Below, in pieces: positions 44,508 through 53,153 of a stretch of DNA of 64,000 bases (positions within the stretch are counted from its first letter, which is position 1; each line of letters begins with the position of its first letter). A program made the translations under genes and the position numbers. The notes below the pieces were generated by a model that saw nothing but the letters and a program-made list of their open reading frames with translations, did not search any database and was not told where the DNA came from. The DNA comes from Bacillus smithii. Lineage in GTDB: Bacteria; Bacillota; Bacilli; Bacillales; DSM-4216. The stretch lies in NCBI RefSeq assembly GCF_001050115.1, contig NZ_CP012024.1, forward strand, positions 1,902,001-1,966,000. The letters are read 5' to 3'.

Positions 44508-45104
44508 ATGGAACAGTTTACTCATCAGGTCATTACTTTTTTAGGTAATCTTGGCTACTTTGGAATCGCTCTAGCATTGATGATCGAAATTATTCCAAGC
44601 GAAATCGTTTTAAGCTATGGAGGATTTTTAGTCTCCCAAGGAAAATTGTCGTTTGTTGGTGCCTTCATAGCAGGTGTAATCGGCGGGACGATTGCCCAAA
44701 TTTTTCTATACTGGTTAGGTAAATATGCAGGAAGACCATTTTTTCAAAAATACGGAAAATATTTATTCATCAAAGAATCTCATATAGATGCTTCGGAACG
44801 ATGGTTTAACAAATACGGGCCTTTCGTGATTTTCACAGCTCGATTTATACCTGTAGTGCGTCATGCCATCTCTTTGCCGGCCGGATTTTCCAAAATGTCA
44901 TTGCGATTATTTTTGCTTTACACATTAGCTGCCATGATACCGTGGACTATATTGTTCATGCTTTTAGGAATGCAGCTTGGCACCCACTGGGAAGCAGTGA
45001 AATCCGTTGCCGGAAAATATGTGACCCCGATTGCGATTTTGGCCGTAATCAGTTTGGTCCTCTATTTAGGATGGAAAACTTTCAAACAGAAAAAACGTTC
45101 ATAG
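44508..45104 (+). CDS. DedA-family membrane protein (VTT/SNARE-associated)
   Basis: 198 aa from the ATG at 44508 (MEQFTHQVI), which follows GAGGAGAGAAAG. DedA signatures: 'ALMIEIIPSEIVLSYGGFLV' with the conserved acidic residue, 'GGTIAQIFLYWLGKYAGRPF', and 'RWFNKYGPFVIFTARFIPVV' followed by 'RHAISLPAG' (the F/Y-x-x-R-x-x-P-x-x-R motif). Four to five membrane helices. Family members act as lipid carriers (undecaprenyl phosphate or phosphatidylethanolamine recycling) and affect membrane potential; B. subtilis YngC is a likely relative. A hairpin with a T-run follows at 45207-45250. Confidence 0.9.
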   Translation: MEQFTHQVITFLGNLGYFGIALALMIEIIPSEIVLSYGGFLVSQGKLSFVGAFIAGVIGGTIAQIFLYWLGKYAGRPFFQKYGKYLFIKESHIDASERWFNKYGPFVIFTARFIPVVRHAISLPAGFSKMSLRLFLLYTLAAMIPWTILFMLLGMQLGTHWEAVKSVAGKYVTPIAILAVISLVLYLGWKTFKQKKRS

Positions 45105-45206
45105 AAGCCTTTTTTCATACGGCAGTCGCAACGAAAAAAAGCGAAAGTGAGATTCATCTTTTCATACTTTTGCAAGTACGAAAATCAATTAGCTTCGCGT
45201 TGCTGT

Positions 45207-45250
45207 GCCCCCGGAATCATTCGTTGTTCTCCGCTGAAATACCCGGGGGC
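45207..45250 (+). terminator. Terminator after dedA-like gene
   Basis: GCCCCCGG (45207-45214) pairs with CCGGGGGC (45243-45250), then GCTTTTTA. The next 470 bases up to the tRNA-like sequence contain no recognised feature. Confidence 0.75.
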
Positions 45251-45721
45251 GCTTTTTATGGAAGGTTTTTTAATAAAATTTATTCACCCGTATCAATACG
45301 AATTCGTTCCGGTTATGGAACGACCGGCCAGTTTTAGGTGACAGGCTAATACAGGAGTAGAGAAACACTATTTAAAACCGTCATGTCGATATTCTTTCGC
45401 TGCCCCCATTATAGCTTGCTCTTTAGATAAAAATTCATGATTTCCAAGTGTTCATTTCTTGCCTTGCACCCCTATGTTCTTGTATGATCAAAACCATAAA
45501 AAGAACGAACGAAAGACTGAAAACAATAAAAATTTATAAAATGGACATAAAAACTTAACAAAATGACTATTTTCAAATACAATTTATTTTTGTAATATAC
45601 AATCAGCTTGCTGATGTCATTCCGGACACATGCCGTTTATGCTTTTGTGAACGGAAGATAAAGCCAGTTTCAACGAATAGGCCATATCATGAGAGATGAT
45701 TTCTCATTTCAAAAAGCAAGT

Positions 45722-45789
45722 TTTAGGGAAGGCAAATGGTGCGCCACCAGTCTTGACTGGTTCTAGTGGGTTCGATTCCCACCCCGAAA
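45722..45789 (+). other. Degenerate tRNA-like sequence
   Basis: TTTAGGG (45722-45728) pairs with CCCGAAA (45783-45789), with one A-G mismatch. D-arm GGC/GCC with loop AAATGGTGC; anticodon-like arm ACCAG-TCTTGA-CTGGT (six-base loop); four-base variable segment; canonical T-arm GTGGG-TTCGATT-CCCAC (45766-45782). The order and sizes match a tRNA, but base 26 is missing, the anticodon loop is one short and no CCA is encoded, so it is more likely a decayed or mimic tRNA than a working one. Its 3' part (45779-45794) also pairs with 45808-45824 (one bulge). Confidence 0.5.
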
Positions 45790-45870
45790 TTTTTTATGAA
45801 GTTTATGAAAAATTTCGAGGGTGGAAGAATCGATTTTCCTGACTTCTGCCCTCTTGAGGAGGGATTTTAC

Positions 45871-46428
45871 TTGTTAAAGAAAAGAGACCTGCAGGAAGCC
45901 CCATTACTTTTTGAATTGATGAAGCATCCAGATGTCTTCCCGTTTGTTCGCCATAAAGCTTATTCACAAGAAGAGTTTTTATTTTTAACCAAACAAATGA
46001 TGGAAGCAGAGGAGCGCGGCGAACTCATATCCAGAACAATTCTTGACGAATGGGGAAACCCCATTGGTACGATCAATTTATATGATATTGAAAACCACTC
46101 CGGGTTTTTAGGCACATGGCTCGGAAAGCCATATCACGGAAAAGGATATAATCGTTTAGCAAAAGATGCTTTCTTTCAAGAATTGTTTTATCAGCTAGGA
46201 ATTGAAACCATTTATATGAGAATTCGCAAGCAAAATATCCGTTCCCTGAAAGCCGCCGAAAAATTGCCGTATGCGCTGAAAGCAAATGAAACTCGTCCTC
46301 ATCTGTATCAATCCATTAATAAAGAAGCACCCGTCTATGATTTATTTGAAATTACAAAAGACCTTTACACTTTGCATTTGTTGCGGCAACAATCCCATGA
46401 TGATAATGAGGAAGCGATGAACGCCTAA
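45871..46428 (+). CDS. GNAT-family N-acetyltransferase
   Basis: 185 aa from a TTG at 45871, eight bases after GAGGAGG (45856-45862); upstream in-frame ATGs at 45796 and 45805 have no ribosome site and lie in the hairpin region. The Acetyltransf_3 layout is seen: 'LLKKRDLQEAPLLFELMKHP', 'EWGNPIGTINLYDIENHSGF', the acetyl-CoA loop 'GTWLGKPYHGKGYNRLAKDA' and 'IRKQNIRSLKAAEKL'. Relatives acetylate protein N-termini (RimJ/RimL) or small molecules. The target is unknown. Confidence 0.82.
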   Translation: MLKKRDLQEAPLLFELMKHPDVFPFVRHKAYSQEEFLFLTKQMMEAEERGELISRTILDEWGNPIGTINLYDIENHSGFLGTWLGKPYHGKGYNRLAKDAFFQELFYQLGIETIYMRIRKQNIRSLKAAEKLPYALKANETRPHLYQSINKEAPVYDLFEITKDLYTLHLLRQQSHDDNEEAMNA

Positions 46429-46464
46429 AGAATGCGGGCGGGGATATTCCCGGCCGCATTCTTT
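46427..46464 (+). terminator. Terminator of GNAT gene
   Basis: AAAGAATGCGG (46427-46437) pairs perfectly with CCGCATTCTTT (46454-46464); the stem starts at the stop codon. Confidence 0.85.
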
Positions 46465-46719
46465 GTCTCAAAAAAGATGAGTTTTTTCATCATATTTAAT
46501 ATGACTATCATGGACGCCAACACGTCAAAAAACAGTCTATTTTGAGAAAAAATAGACGGTTAGAGTACCTATAGAATGAATGATTCATAGATTTTCTCTT
46601 TAAAAATGTTCGGACTAGTGCATTTTCTAAGTTGTCATCAGCGCTTTATTTCATATAATCGTATTGTACGGTCCTTGCATCAAAATCGGGAAAATCGTTG
46701 GAGTTGGAGGAATGCAGCA

Positions 46720-48096
46720 ATGAAAGAGACGAACAGCCTCAAAGAAAAATATAAACAATTTTTGATGATCTTAATCCCTATTTTTGTGACGCAAATCGGC
46801 ATTTATTCGATGAACTTTTTTGATACGATGATGTCGGGCCGCTATTCTTCCAGCGATCTTGCAGGAGTCGCAATAGGGTCCTCGATATGGGTTCCAATAT
46901 ACACTGGACTAGGTGGAATTTTATTATCTATTACCCCGATTACCGCCCAATTTTTGGGGGCCAAAAACGCGAAAGAAGTTACTTTTACCATCATTCAAGG
47001 AGTTTACATAGCCATCGCCTTAGGCATATCCATCATCATCGTCGGCAGTTTTGCCCTTGATCCTATACTAAATGGAATGAATTTAGAGAGCCGGGTACGG
47101 ATGGTAGCAGAAAAATATTTGATCGCCCTTTCTTTCGGAATCATTCCGCTCTTTGTTTACAATGTACTCCGCAGTTTTATCGATTCTCTAGGGAAAACAA
47201 AGGTTTCCATGGTGATTACGCTGCTTGCGCTGCCCATTAATGTGTTTTTTAACTATCTCTTTATCTACGGAAAAGGAGGCTTTCCCGCCTTGGGGGGAGT
47301 GGGCTCCGGGTACGCAACGGCCGTTACTTATTGGTTGATCACGATCATTGCCGCGGTCATCATCCATAAACGGCCGCCTTTTTCCACGTACAATGTTTTT
47401 CGTCGACTCCCAAGCATTTCATTTCCAAAATGGAAAGAGTTTTGTAAAATTGGGTTGCCTATTGGGTTATCCATTTTTTTCGAAACCAGTATTTTTTCTG
47501 CCGTCACGCTGATGATGAGTGAATACAGTTCTGTCACCATTGCAGCTCACCAGGCTGCCAATAATTTTGCATCGTTGTTGTATATGATCCCACTGAGCAT
47601 CTCTATGACGCTTACAATCGTAGTAGGATTTGAAGTTGGAGCCAATCGCTTCCATGATGCGGAGCAGTACAGCCGTCTTGGAATTTTTACTGCTGTAACT
47701 CTATCGATTATATCCGGTGTGACGTTGTTTATCTTTCGGGATAAAATTGCATTGCTGTATTCACATGAGCCAGCGGTCATTCAACAAACTACTCAGTTTC
47801 TAGCTTTTGCAGCATTCTTTCAGCTTTCAGACGCCATTCAAGCTCCGGTGCAAGGCGCATTGCGCGGATATAAAGATGTCAATCTTAGTTTTATTATGGC
47901 ACTCGTTTCTTACTGGATTATTGGCCTCCCATTAGGGTTCCTGCTGGCAAAGACAACGGACCTTCAAGCTTTTGGCTACTGGATCGGGTTAATTACAGGG
48001 CTTGCATTTGGCGCTGTCACCTTGTTCACACGTCTTGTTTATGTGCAAAAGAAAATCTATTCTCCACAAGCAAAATGGCAAAGAAGCAGATCCTGA
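46720..48096 (+). CDS. MATE-family multidrug efflux transporter
   Basis: 458 aa from the ATG at 46720 (MKETNSLKEKYKQF); GGAGGAATGCAGCA precedes it. Twelve hydrophobic helices in two six-helix halves. Family blocks: 'PIFVTQIGIYSMNFFDTMMS', 'PIYTGLGGILLSITPITAQF', 'SLGKTKVSMVITLLALPINV' and the second-half equivalent 'LPIGLSIFFETSIFSAVTLM', 'AAHQAANNFASLLYMIPLSI', 'PVQGALRGYKDVNLSF'. NorM/YisQ-like Na+- or H+-coupled exporter of cationic compounds. Substrates are unknown. The gene's end overlaps a hairpin shared with the convergent SDR gene. Confidence 0.93.
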   Translation: MKETNSLKEKYKQFLMILIPIFVTQIGIYSMNFFDTMMSGRYSSSDLAGVAIGSSIWVPIYTGLGGILLSITPITAQFLGAKNAKEVTFTIIQGVYIAIALGISIIIVGSFALDPILNGMNLESRVRMVAEKYLIALSFGIIPLFVYNVLRSFIDSLGKTKVSMVITLLALPINVFFNYLFIYGKGGFPALGGVGSGYATAVTYWLITIIAAVIIHKRPPFSTYNVFRRLPSISFPKWKEFCKIGLPIGLSIFFETSIFSAVTLMMSEYSSVTIAAHQAANNFASLLYMIPLSISMTLTIVVGFEVGANRFHDAEQYSRLGIFTAVTLSIISGVTLFIFRDKIALLYSHEPAVIQQTTQFLAFAAFFQLSDAIQAPVQGALRGYKDVNLSFIMALVSYWIIGLPLGFLLAKTTDLQAFGYWIGLITGLAFGAVTLFTRLVYVQKKIYSPQAKWQRSRS

Positions 48097-48119
48097 CTCG
48101 GTCTGCGTCTTTGCCATTT
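48073..48119. terminator. Bidirectional terminator between MATE and SDR genes
   Basis: ATGGCAAAGAAGCAGA (from 48075) pairs with TCTGCGTCTTTGCCAT (to 48118), with one mismatch and T/A-rich flanks; it includes the MATE stop codon. Confidence 0.75.
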
Positions 48120-48162
48120 TCTTTGAAACGATATTCCCGTTGTACGTTCCTTTCTTGGTTTT

Positions 48163-48936
48163 CTACTCATAAAATACTTTTCCCAATACGTCTTTTCCTC
48201 CCGTTACAGGAATGATCGCACCTGTTATAAAATCAGACTGCTCTGAACATAAAAAAGCGACCATCCTCGCTATATCCTCCCCCGTGCCTGGACGACCAAC
48301 AGGAACTGTATCATCCTTTACGCCCATTGCCTCATGAATCTCTTTTTCTTTCCAATCGCCCGTAATATCTCCCGGACAAATCATATTGGCCGTTATGCCG
48401 TTTTCCGCTTCTTCCAGAGCAATCGTTCGTGTCAGAGAAGCAAGCCCTGTTTTCGAAGCGGCAAACGCCGAGCGATAAATCCAACCGGGCGCGGTCTCGA
48501 CCCTATCGAAGCCAAATGTGATGATCCTCCCCCAATGTTTCTTTCTCATTCCAGGAAGAGTCAGCTTAGATAAGTAAAACGCGCTGTTCAAATTTCCATT
48601 CACTATGTATTGCCATTCACTATCATCATATTCTTCCATCTTTTTTCGCTTTTTGATAAAAGGACCGGCGTTATGGATCAAAACATCCACACTGCCAAAC
48701 TGCTCTTCCGTTCGTGCCACAATCTGACGGCAATCTTCCGGCTTTGTAATATCACCGCTGACAACAATCGTTGATACGCCAAACTTCTCCTGTAATTCAT
48801 TAGCCAATTGTTCAGCTTCATGCCGGCTGGAACAATAATTGATGGTCATATTAAAGCCTGCCTGCGCTAAAGCGTAGGCCGTACGTTTTCCAATTCCTTT
48901 AGCCGCTCCCGTAATCAATGCAGTTTTTTTGTTCAT
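48163..48936 (-). CDS. Divergent short-chain dehydrogenase/reductase
   Basis: 257 aa from the ATG at 48936, which follows GGGGAAGG. The Rossmann fold is standard: 'ALITGAAKGIGKRTAYALAQ', 'VVSGDITKPEDC' and 'VLIHNAGPF'. The catalytic region is not: where SDRs have S and YxxxK, this protein has 'IITFGFDRVETAPGW' and 'YRSAFAASKTG', so the position of the catalytic Tyr is Phe (FAASK) and the Ser is not in its usual place. It may use a shifted Tyr, act on an unusual substrate, or be non-catalytic. Some Bacillus SDR subgroups are similar. Substrate unknown. Confidence 0.85.
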   Translation of the reverse strand: MNKKTALITGAAKGIGKRTAYALAQAGFNMTINYCSSRHEAEQLANELQEKFGVSTIVVSGDITKPEDCRQIVARTEEQFGSVDVLIHNAGPFIKKRKKMEEYDDSEWQYIVNGNLNSAFYLSKLTLPGMRKKHWGRIITFGFDRVETAPGWIYRSAFAASKTGLASLTRTIALEEAENGITANMICPGDITGDWKEKEIHEAMGVKDDTVPVGRPGTGEDIARMVAFLCSEQSDFITGAIIPVTGGKDVLGKVFYE

Positions 48937-49056
48937 TCCTTCCCCTCGCCCCAATATATCATTTTCTTCTCTCATCATTATAGTAAGCGGAGAAAAAAAA
49001 TTATGCAAATTTAATCCTATTTCTTAAAACCGGTGTTGATAAGAACAAAAAAGGAA

Positions 49057-49092
49057 GGTCCGGAAATCATTTAAATGAATGATTTCCGGACC
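49057..49092 (-). terminator. Terminator of ykwD-like gene
   Basis: GGTCCGGAAATCATT (49057-49071) pairs perfectly with AATGATTTCCGGACC (49078-49092); on the minus strand it leads into TCCTTTTTT. Confidence 0.9.
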
Positions 49093-49138
49093 CTCTCTTT
49101 CACTTTTTGACGATTCTTCCAAACCTCTCTTCAAGAAT

Positions 49139-49855
49139 TTATTTTTTAATAAATTCTTGCGTCCAAATATTTCCGTTTTCTACATACCCAACTCCGATAT
49201 GAGTGTAGTCTTTATTTAAGATATTCGCACGATGACCTTCACTGTTCATCCAACCATTGACCACTTCTTCCGGAGTGCGTTGACCTTCTGCAATGTTTTC
49301 ACCTGCGGCTGTAAACTGGATTCCATATTGTTTCATCATATCAAATGGAGATCCATATGTTGGACTCGTATGAGAGAAGTAGTGGTTAACAGCCATGTCA
49401 TTGGCTTTGTCGCGAGCCATTTTGCTTAAAGTCGGATCTACTTTTAATGGTGGTAAACCATATTTTGCTCTTTCTTTATTCGTTAAATCCACTACTTGTT
49501 GTTCGTACGCTTTTAATGAAGATCCTGTTTTGGAAGTAGCAGGAGCCGTTGTATTGTTCTTTTCGGTAGTTGTTTTCGCCGATGGAGTGGATGGAGATGT
49601 TTTTTCCGTTACCGTTGTATTCGGCTGAGCTTTGGCAGCTTGTTTCGCAATCGACAGTGCATATTGATATTGCTGATTCATCCAATTATCTAACCAGCTT
49701 TTTGAAATCGGAAATTGTTTCACTTCAAATTGACATTCTACGTTATTATTTTTATCACTATTTATCGGAAATGATGCCGCATTTGCCTTTGATGCAAGCG
49801 GTGCAGTCAATAACCCAAAGGATACTGCTACTGCCATCAATGATTTTTTGTTCAT
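49139..49855 (-). CDS. ykwD: Secreted CAP/SCP-domain protein, YkwD-like
   Basis: 238 aa. Signal peptide about 1-26 (MNKKSLMAVAVSFGLLTAPL..., cleaved near SKANA). A Thr/Ser/Lys-rich linker (about 75-112) leads to the C-terminal CAP domain (about 115-238) with 'LTNKERAKYGLPPLKVDPTL', 'HYFSHTSPTYGSPFDMMKQY', 'AGENIAEGQRTPEEVVNGWM' and 'GHRANILNKDYTHIGVGYVE'. It is exported. The molecular role of bacterial CAP proteins is not established. GGAGGAAG precedes the ATG. About 315 bases upstream contain no recognised feature. Confidence 0.88.
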   Translation of the reverse strand: MNKKSLMAVAVSFGLLTAPLASKANAASFPINSDKNNNVECQFEVKQFPISKSWLDNWMNQQYQYALSIAKQAAKAQPNTTVTEKTSPSTPSAKTTTEKNNTTAPATSKTGSSLKAYEQQVVDLTNKERAKYGLPPLKVDPTLSKMARDKANDMAVNHYFSHTSPTYGSPFDMMKQYGIQFTAAGENIAEGQRTPEEVVNGWMNSEGHRANILNKDYTHIGVGYVENGNIWTQEFIKK

Positions 49856-50170
49856 CTAATCTTCCTCCTTTGATTCTTTCAATCTCTGATCTGGTTACAT
49901 CATAACATGCGATTTTTGTAATATTTGAGGAAGAAAATGACAGATTCATAGATAGACAGGCCAAAGAAAAAAAGCCATTTATTTTCATCCAAAAAGGGGC
50001 TGTAAACCTTGAAGATTAAAGTTTGTTAAATAATCCCTTTCATTCTGAAATTGGCCATTCTTTCTTTTAATTAGGATCCGTTTTATTTATTTCCATAAAT
50101 AAAGGGTTGACAACCTTTCTATTTAAGCCCTTTATTAACTTCTTTTGCAAACGTATTGCGATTGTAAAGA

Positions 50171-50434
50171 TTATTTGAACGACTCCATTACATCCGTGTA
50201 AAGCCGGATCAGCCGAATTTGATCTTCAGTTTTTAAATCCGAATCGATCACCCTTTTCACAGCTAAAAAATATTTTTCTTCTTTTGTTTTCCTAACGCGA
50301 GGGTGACTGAATTCGTCTAATAGTTCACTCTTCATCATTTCTTTCACAGTGGCGGTTGGAGAATTCGAGCCATCTTTCACTTCTCGCTTGTTCCACAAGG
50401 ATAAAAATATATCCAATAAGTATGAATCCTCCAC
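50171..50434 (-). CDS. Small soluble protein of unknown function
   Basis: 87 aa from a GTG at 50434 that follows AAAGGAGG by eight bases (VEDSYLLDIFLSLW...). Mostly charged and helical, with a run 'SHPRVRKTKEEKYFLAVKRV' and C-terminal 'LKTEDQIRLIRLYTDVMESF'. No membrane segment, no cysteine, no recognised domain. It lies between the YkwD-like and MarR genes, each with its own spacing, and is likely monocistronic. Confidence 0.6.
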   Translation of the reverse strand: MEDSYLLDIFLSLWNKREVKDGSNSPTATVKEMMKSELLDEFSHPRVRKTKEEKYFLAVKRVIDSDLKTEDQIRLIRLYTDVMESFK

Positions 50435-50541
50435 GTTCTTTCCTCCTTTATGCTTGTTTATCGAATGGTAGTCGCAACAAATATCGTCCTTTTTTCTTTG
50501 CAAAAATGTTTGTACGAATATTTAAACACATGAATGATGTA

Positions 50542-51012
50542 TCATTTATTTTCAGAATCATCGGAGTGATCGCATGGAGTGTTTAATTTTTTTAATAACT
50601 GGATAAATGTATGCAGTTCTTCATTCGTAAAATGGCTGAATTTCTTTTGGAAATATTCAGATTTTAATTCAGCAGCAAATTTCAGCATTTCTTTTCCTTT
50701 TTCCGTAATCTCCAGTTCAACTCTTCTCCGATCGACTTCTGAACGCTTTCTAGTTATAAAGCCTTTTTCAACTAAAGAATCTGTAATAGCTGTAATATGG
50801 CTTGCCGACACTTCAATGGTCTTGGAAATATCCGACGCTTTCAAAGGACCATTCTCGTGAATGACTTTTAAGACGATAAATTCTGTGCTGTTCAAATATT
50901 TTCCGGTGTAATTTCTTAATTCGTTTTTTATCATTCGATAGTTCTTACGCAGTAATTGTTCCAATTCTACTAGCATTTCTTGTCTCAATATGATCGACCT
51001 TCCATTTATCAT
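50542..51012 (-). CDS. MarR-family transcriptional regulator
   Basis: 156 aa. Winged-helix region in the middle: 'LNSTEFIVLKVIHENGPLKA' (helices 2-3), 'SDISKTIEVSASHITAITDS' (recognition helix), then the wing 'GFITRKRSEVDRRRVELEIT' with the conserved DRR motif. Dimerisation helices lie at both ends. The first Met lies within a plausible start region, but an internal ATG (MLVELEQL) is also possible. MarR proteins respond to small ligands or oxidation; no target gene is adjacent. Confidence 0.88.
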   Translation of the reverse strand: MINGRSIILRQEMLVELEQLLRKNYRMIKNELRNYTGKYLNSTEFIVLKVIHENGPLKASDISKTIEVSASHITAITDSLVEKGFITRKRSEVDRRRVELEITEKGKEMLKFAAELKSEYFQKKFSHFTNEELHTFIQLLKKLNTPCDHSDDSENK

Positions 51013-51180
51013 CCAATAATTTATATTATGAACTATTTAATGATAAATGAAATACGTTTCATCTGTCAATATTCTCATCATGAATGATTCCTATTGCATG
51101 GCACCGTTAAATTGATGGACATGGGCAGGAGCAATCGGATTTCATACATTCACATAATGAGACGATCAACTCGAACGAAA

Positions 51181-51203
51181 AAGAGCGGGAAATTCCCGCT
51201 CTT
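51181..51203 (-). terminator. Terminator of ctpA
   Basis: AAGAGCGGG (51181-51189) pairs with CCCGCTCTT (51195-51203); the minus strand continues TTTTTCG. Confidence 0.88.
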
Positions 51204-51213
51204 CCATTGAAAA

Positions 51214-52704
51214 TTACTTATTTTTAGTGACAATTTCCACTGCTTTTTTCACCTGGGTATCATGATCTTGAATTTCTTTTCTGATTTGATCCATCAATTT
51301 AATAGTCGTTTCTCCCGACACCTTTCCTGTCACTTGCAGCTTCTGATCTCTTTGGAACCGCACAACAGCGTCTTTTGTTTCACCGTCAAAATAGCCGTCT
51401 ACTTTTCCCGGGTTATACCCAAGAGCGCTGAGCATTTGCTCCACTGCTTTCACTTCCTTGGAAAGGTCGGATTCTTTCAGTTCTTTATCCGGATCTACAA
51501 TTGGTAAATTAGCATAACTTGGGAGTTTGACTTCATAATCCGGTTTAATACCCTTTTTATGAATCCACTCTCCTTTTGGCGTCAGCCATTTCGCGGTAGT
51601 GAATTTTAGATTAGAACCGTCTTTAAAATCTTCCGTCGTTTGTACCGTTCCTTTGCCAAATGATTTTTCCCCGATCAGCGGAACGCCGGCAGACTCTTTC
51701 AACGCTGACGCAAAAATTTCCGAAGCACTTGCGCTTCCTCCATCAATTAATACAGCCACTGGGACATTTACTTTGTCCTTTCCGTCAGCAATAAATTTCT
51801 CGCGCTGTCCATTGCGGTCTTCCACTTGCAGCAGGATTTTCCCCTTTGGCACGAACATATTCGACATTTTTATAGCTTGGTCAAGAAGTCCTCCCGGGTT
51901 TTGCCGCAAATCAAGCACCAGCGATGTCATGCCTTTTTTCTTCATTTCGGCGATCGCTTGTTTCAACTCTTTATACGTATTTTCTGAAAAACTTGTGATT
52001 TGAATTTTGGCAACACCATGATCGAGCATTTCTGGATAAACAGTTTTAATAGGGATCGTATCTCTTACAATGCTCACTTCGATCGGATCTTGCTCACCCG
52101 GACGCTGAATCTTCAGCTTAACCTTGGTGCCTTTCTTACCGCGTATCATCATGACAGCTTTTGTCGAACTCATCCCCTGCAAACTTTTACCATTGACGGA
52201 AAGTATGCGGTCGTTCGGACGCAATCCAGCTTTCTCGGCAGGGGATCCTTTAATAGGCGAAACAATTACGATGTTTCCATCTTTTTCTTGGATTTCTGCT
52301 CCGATTCCTTCAAAAGAGGACTCGATGCTTTCGTGAAACTGTTTTGCTTCGCTTTTAGACATATAGTCAGAATACGGATCACCCAAAGATTGAACCATAC
52401 CATTAATGGCCCCGTTAATCAGTTTTTCATCATCAACTTTTTCGTAATAATTACTTTTTAATTTATCATACACATCGTAAAGCTTATTAAATTCCGGACG
52501 GTTTGCACCACCGACATCGACCGCTTTTTCATCCCCAAATGCCAAAGCAAATGTTGTAATTCCCGCTGTTATAAAAACAATGAAAAAGAGGAGCATAACA
52601 AAATGAAATCTCTTCATTTTCACATAATTTGACGAAGATTGCTTTTGCTGCTCCTTTTCTTGCTTTTCATCTTCCACATTTGTCACCACTTTCATTGCTC
52701 TCAT
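51214..52704 (-). CDS. ctpA: Carboxy-terminal processing protease (S41), with peptidoglycan-binding domain
   Basis: 496 aa (an in-frame ATG three codons later is also possible). Short cytoplasmic N-terminus, one membrane anchor ('FHFVMLLFFIVFITAGITTF'), PDZ domain (about 115-185, 'SPAEKAGLRPNDRILSVNGK'), and S41 protease core with Ser in 'VLIDGGSASASEIFASALKE' and Lys in 'PLIGEKSFGKGTVQTTEDF'. A C-terminal PG_binding_1 domain contains 'LGYNPGKVDGYFDGETKDAV'. The neighbourhood (yodJ, deoD, yodL) matches B. subtilis ctpA rather than ctpB. It acts outside the membrane. Confidence 0.92.
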   Translation of the reverse strand: MRAMKVVTNVEDEKQEKEQQKQSSSNYVKMKRFHFVMLLFFIVFITAGITTFALAFGDEKAVDVGGANRPEFNKLYDVYDKLKSNYYEKVDDEKLINGAINGMVQSLGDPYSDYMSKSEAKQFHESIESSFEGIGAEIQEKDGNIVIVSPIKGSPAEKAGLRPNDRILSVNGKSLQGMSSTKAVMMIRGKKGTKVKLKIQRPGEQDPIEVSIVRDTIPIKTVYPEMLDHGVAKIQITSFSENTYKELKQAIAEMKKKGMTSLVLDLRQNPGGLLDQAIKMSNMFVPKGKILLQVEDRNGQREKFIADGKDKVNVPVAVLIDGGSASASEIFASALKESAGVPLIGEKSFGKGTVQTTEDFKDGSNLKFTTAKWLTPKGEWIHKKGIKPDYEVKLPSYANLPIVDPDKELKESDLSKEVKAVEQMLSALGYNPGKVDGYFDGETKDAVVRFQRDQKLQVTGKVSGETTIKLMDQIRKEIQDHDTQVKKAVEIVTKNK

Positions 52705-53127
52705 TCTTCGGATTTATGATTTTTCTGTAACTACTTTATTTTAACAGCTTTTTAAATTTAGGGAAAGATAAAACCTATTTAGAAGCTGACCTTAGTAGGG
52801 AACCATTTTCGAATGATTGATCGAATGAATCGGAATTTCAGCATCCTCTCTCCAATTCAAAGCTGCGATGGGAATGATCCCTATCTTTGTGCATAGCTGC
52901 TTAAATCGGAAGCGAAGCCGCGGGATACACGACTGATTGATTGGCGGAAATGCCTTCAAAAAACCCCTCCATCCACTTGGAGAGGTTTTAGGGCGTTGGG
53001 GAAATACTTTTCTTTCATTAAATAAAGAAAAATTCTCCTGTATGAAAGGATCATCCGCCTGCCGGTATATTCTTTTACATGAAAATGATTTTTTGCGTAC
53101 TGTCCTCCTGGGCGTATTTCGACGTCC
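52705..53127. other. Intergenic region upstream of ctpA with internal hairpin
   Basis: A hairpin AACCCCTCC/GGAGAGGTT (about 52962-52990) is followed on the minus strand by TTTTTTG. It looks like a terminator for something between it and yodJ, yet the short minus-strand frame there (contains 'GGQYAKNHFHVKEYTGRRM') lacks a start near its AGGAGG. No gene is supported. Confidence 0.4.
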
Positions 53128-53153
53128 AAAAAAGGGGGATGGCCCCCCTTTTT
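53128..53153 (-). terminator. Terminator of yodJ
   Basis: AAAAAAGGGGG (53128-53138) pairs with CCCCCCTTTTT (53143-53153), overlapping the stop codon. Confidence 0.88.

Noticed and set aside
45766-45870. N-terminal extension of the GNAT protein by 35 codons
   Set aside because: It covers the T-arm of the tRNA-like sequence and the inverted repeat; the TTG at 45871 has a GAGGAGG site.
51599-52461. Plus-strand ORFs opposite ctpA
   Set aside because: Shadow frames of a full-length S41 protease gene.
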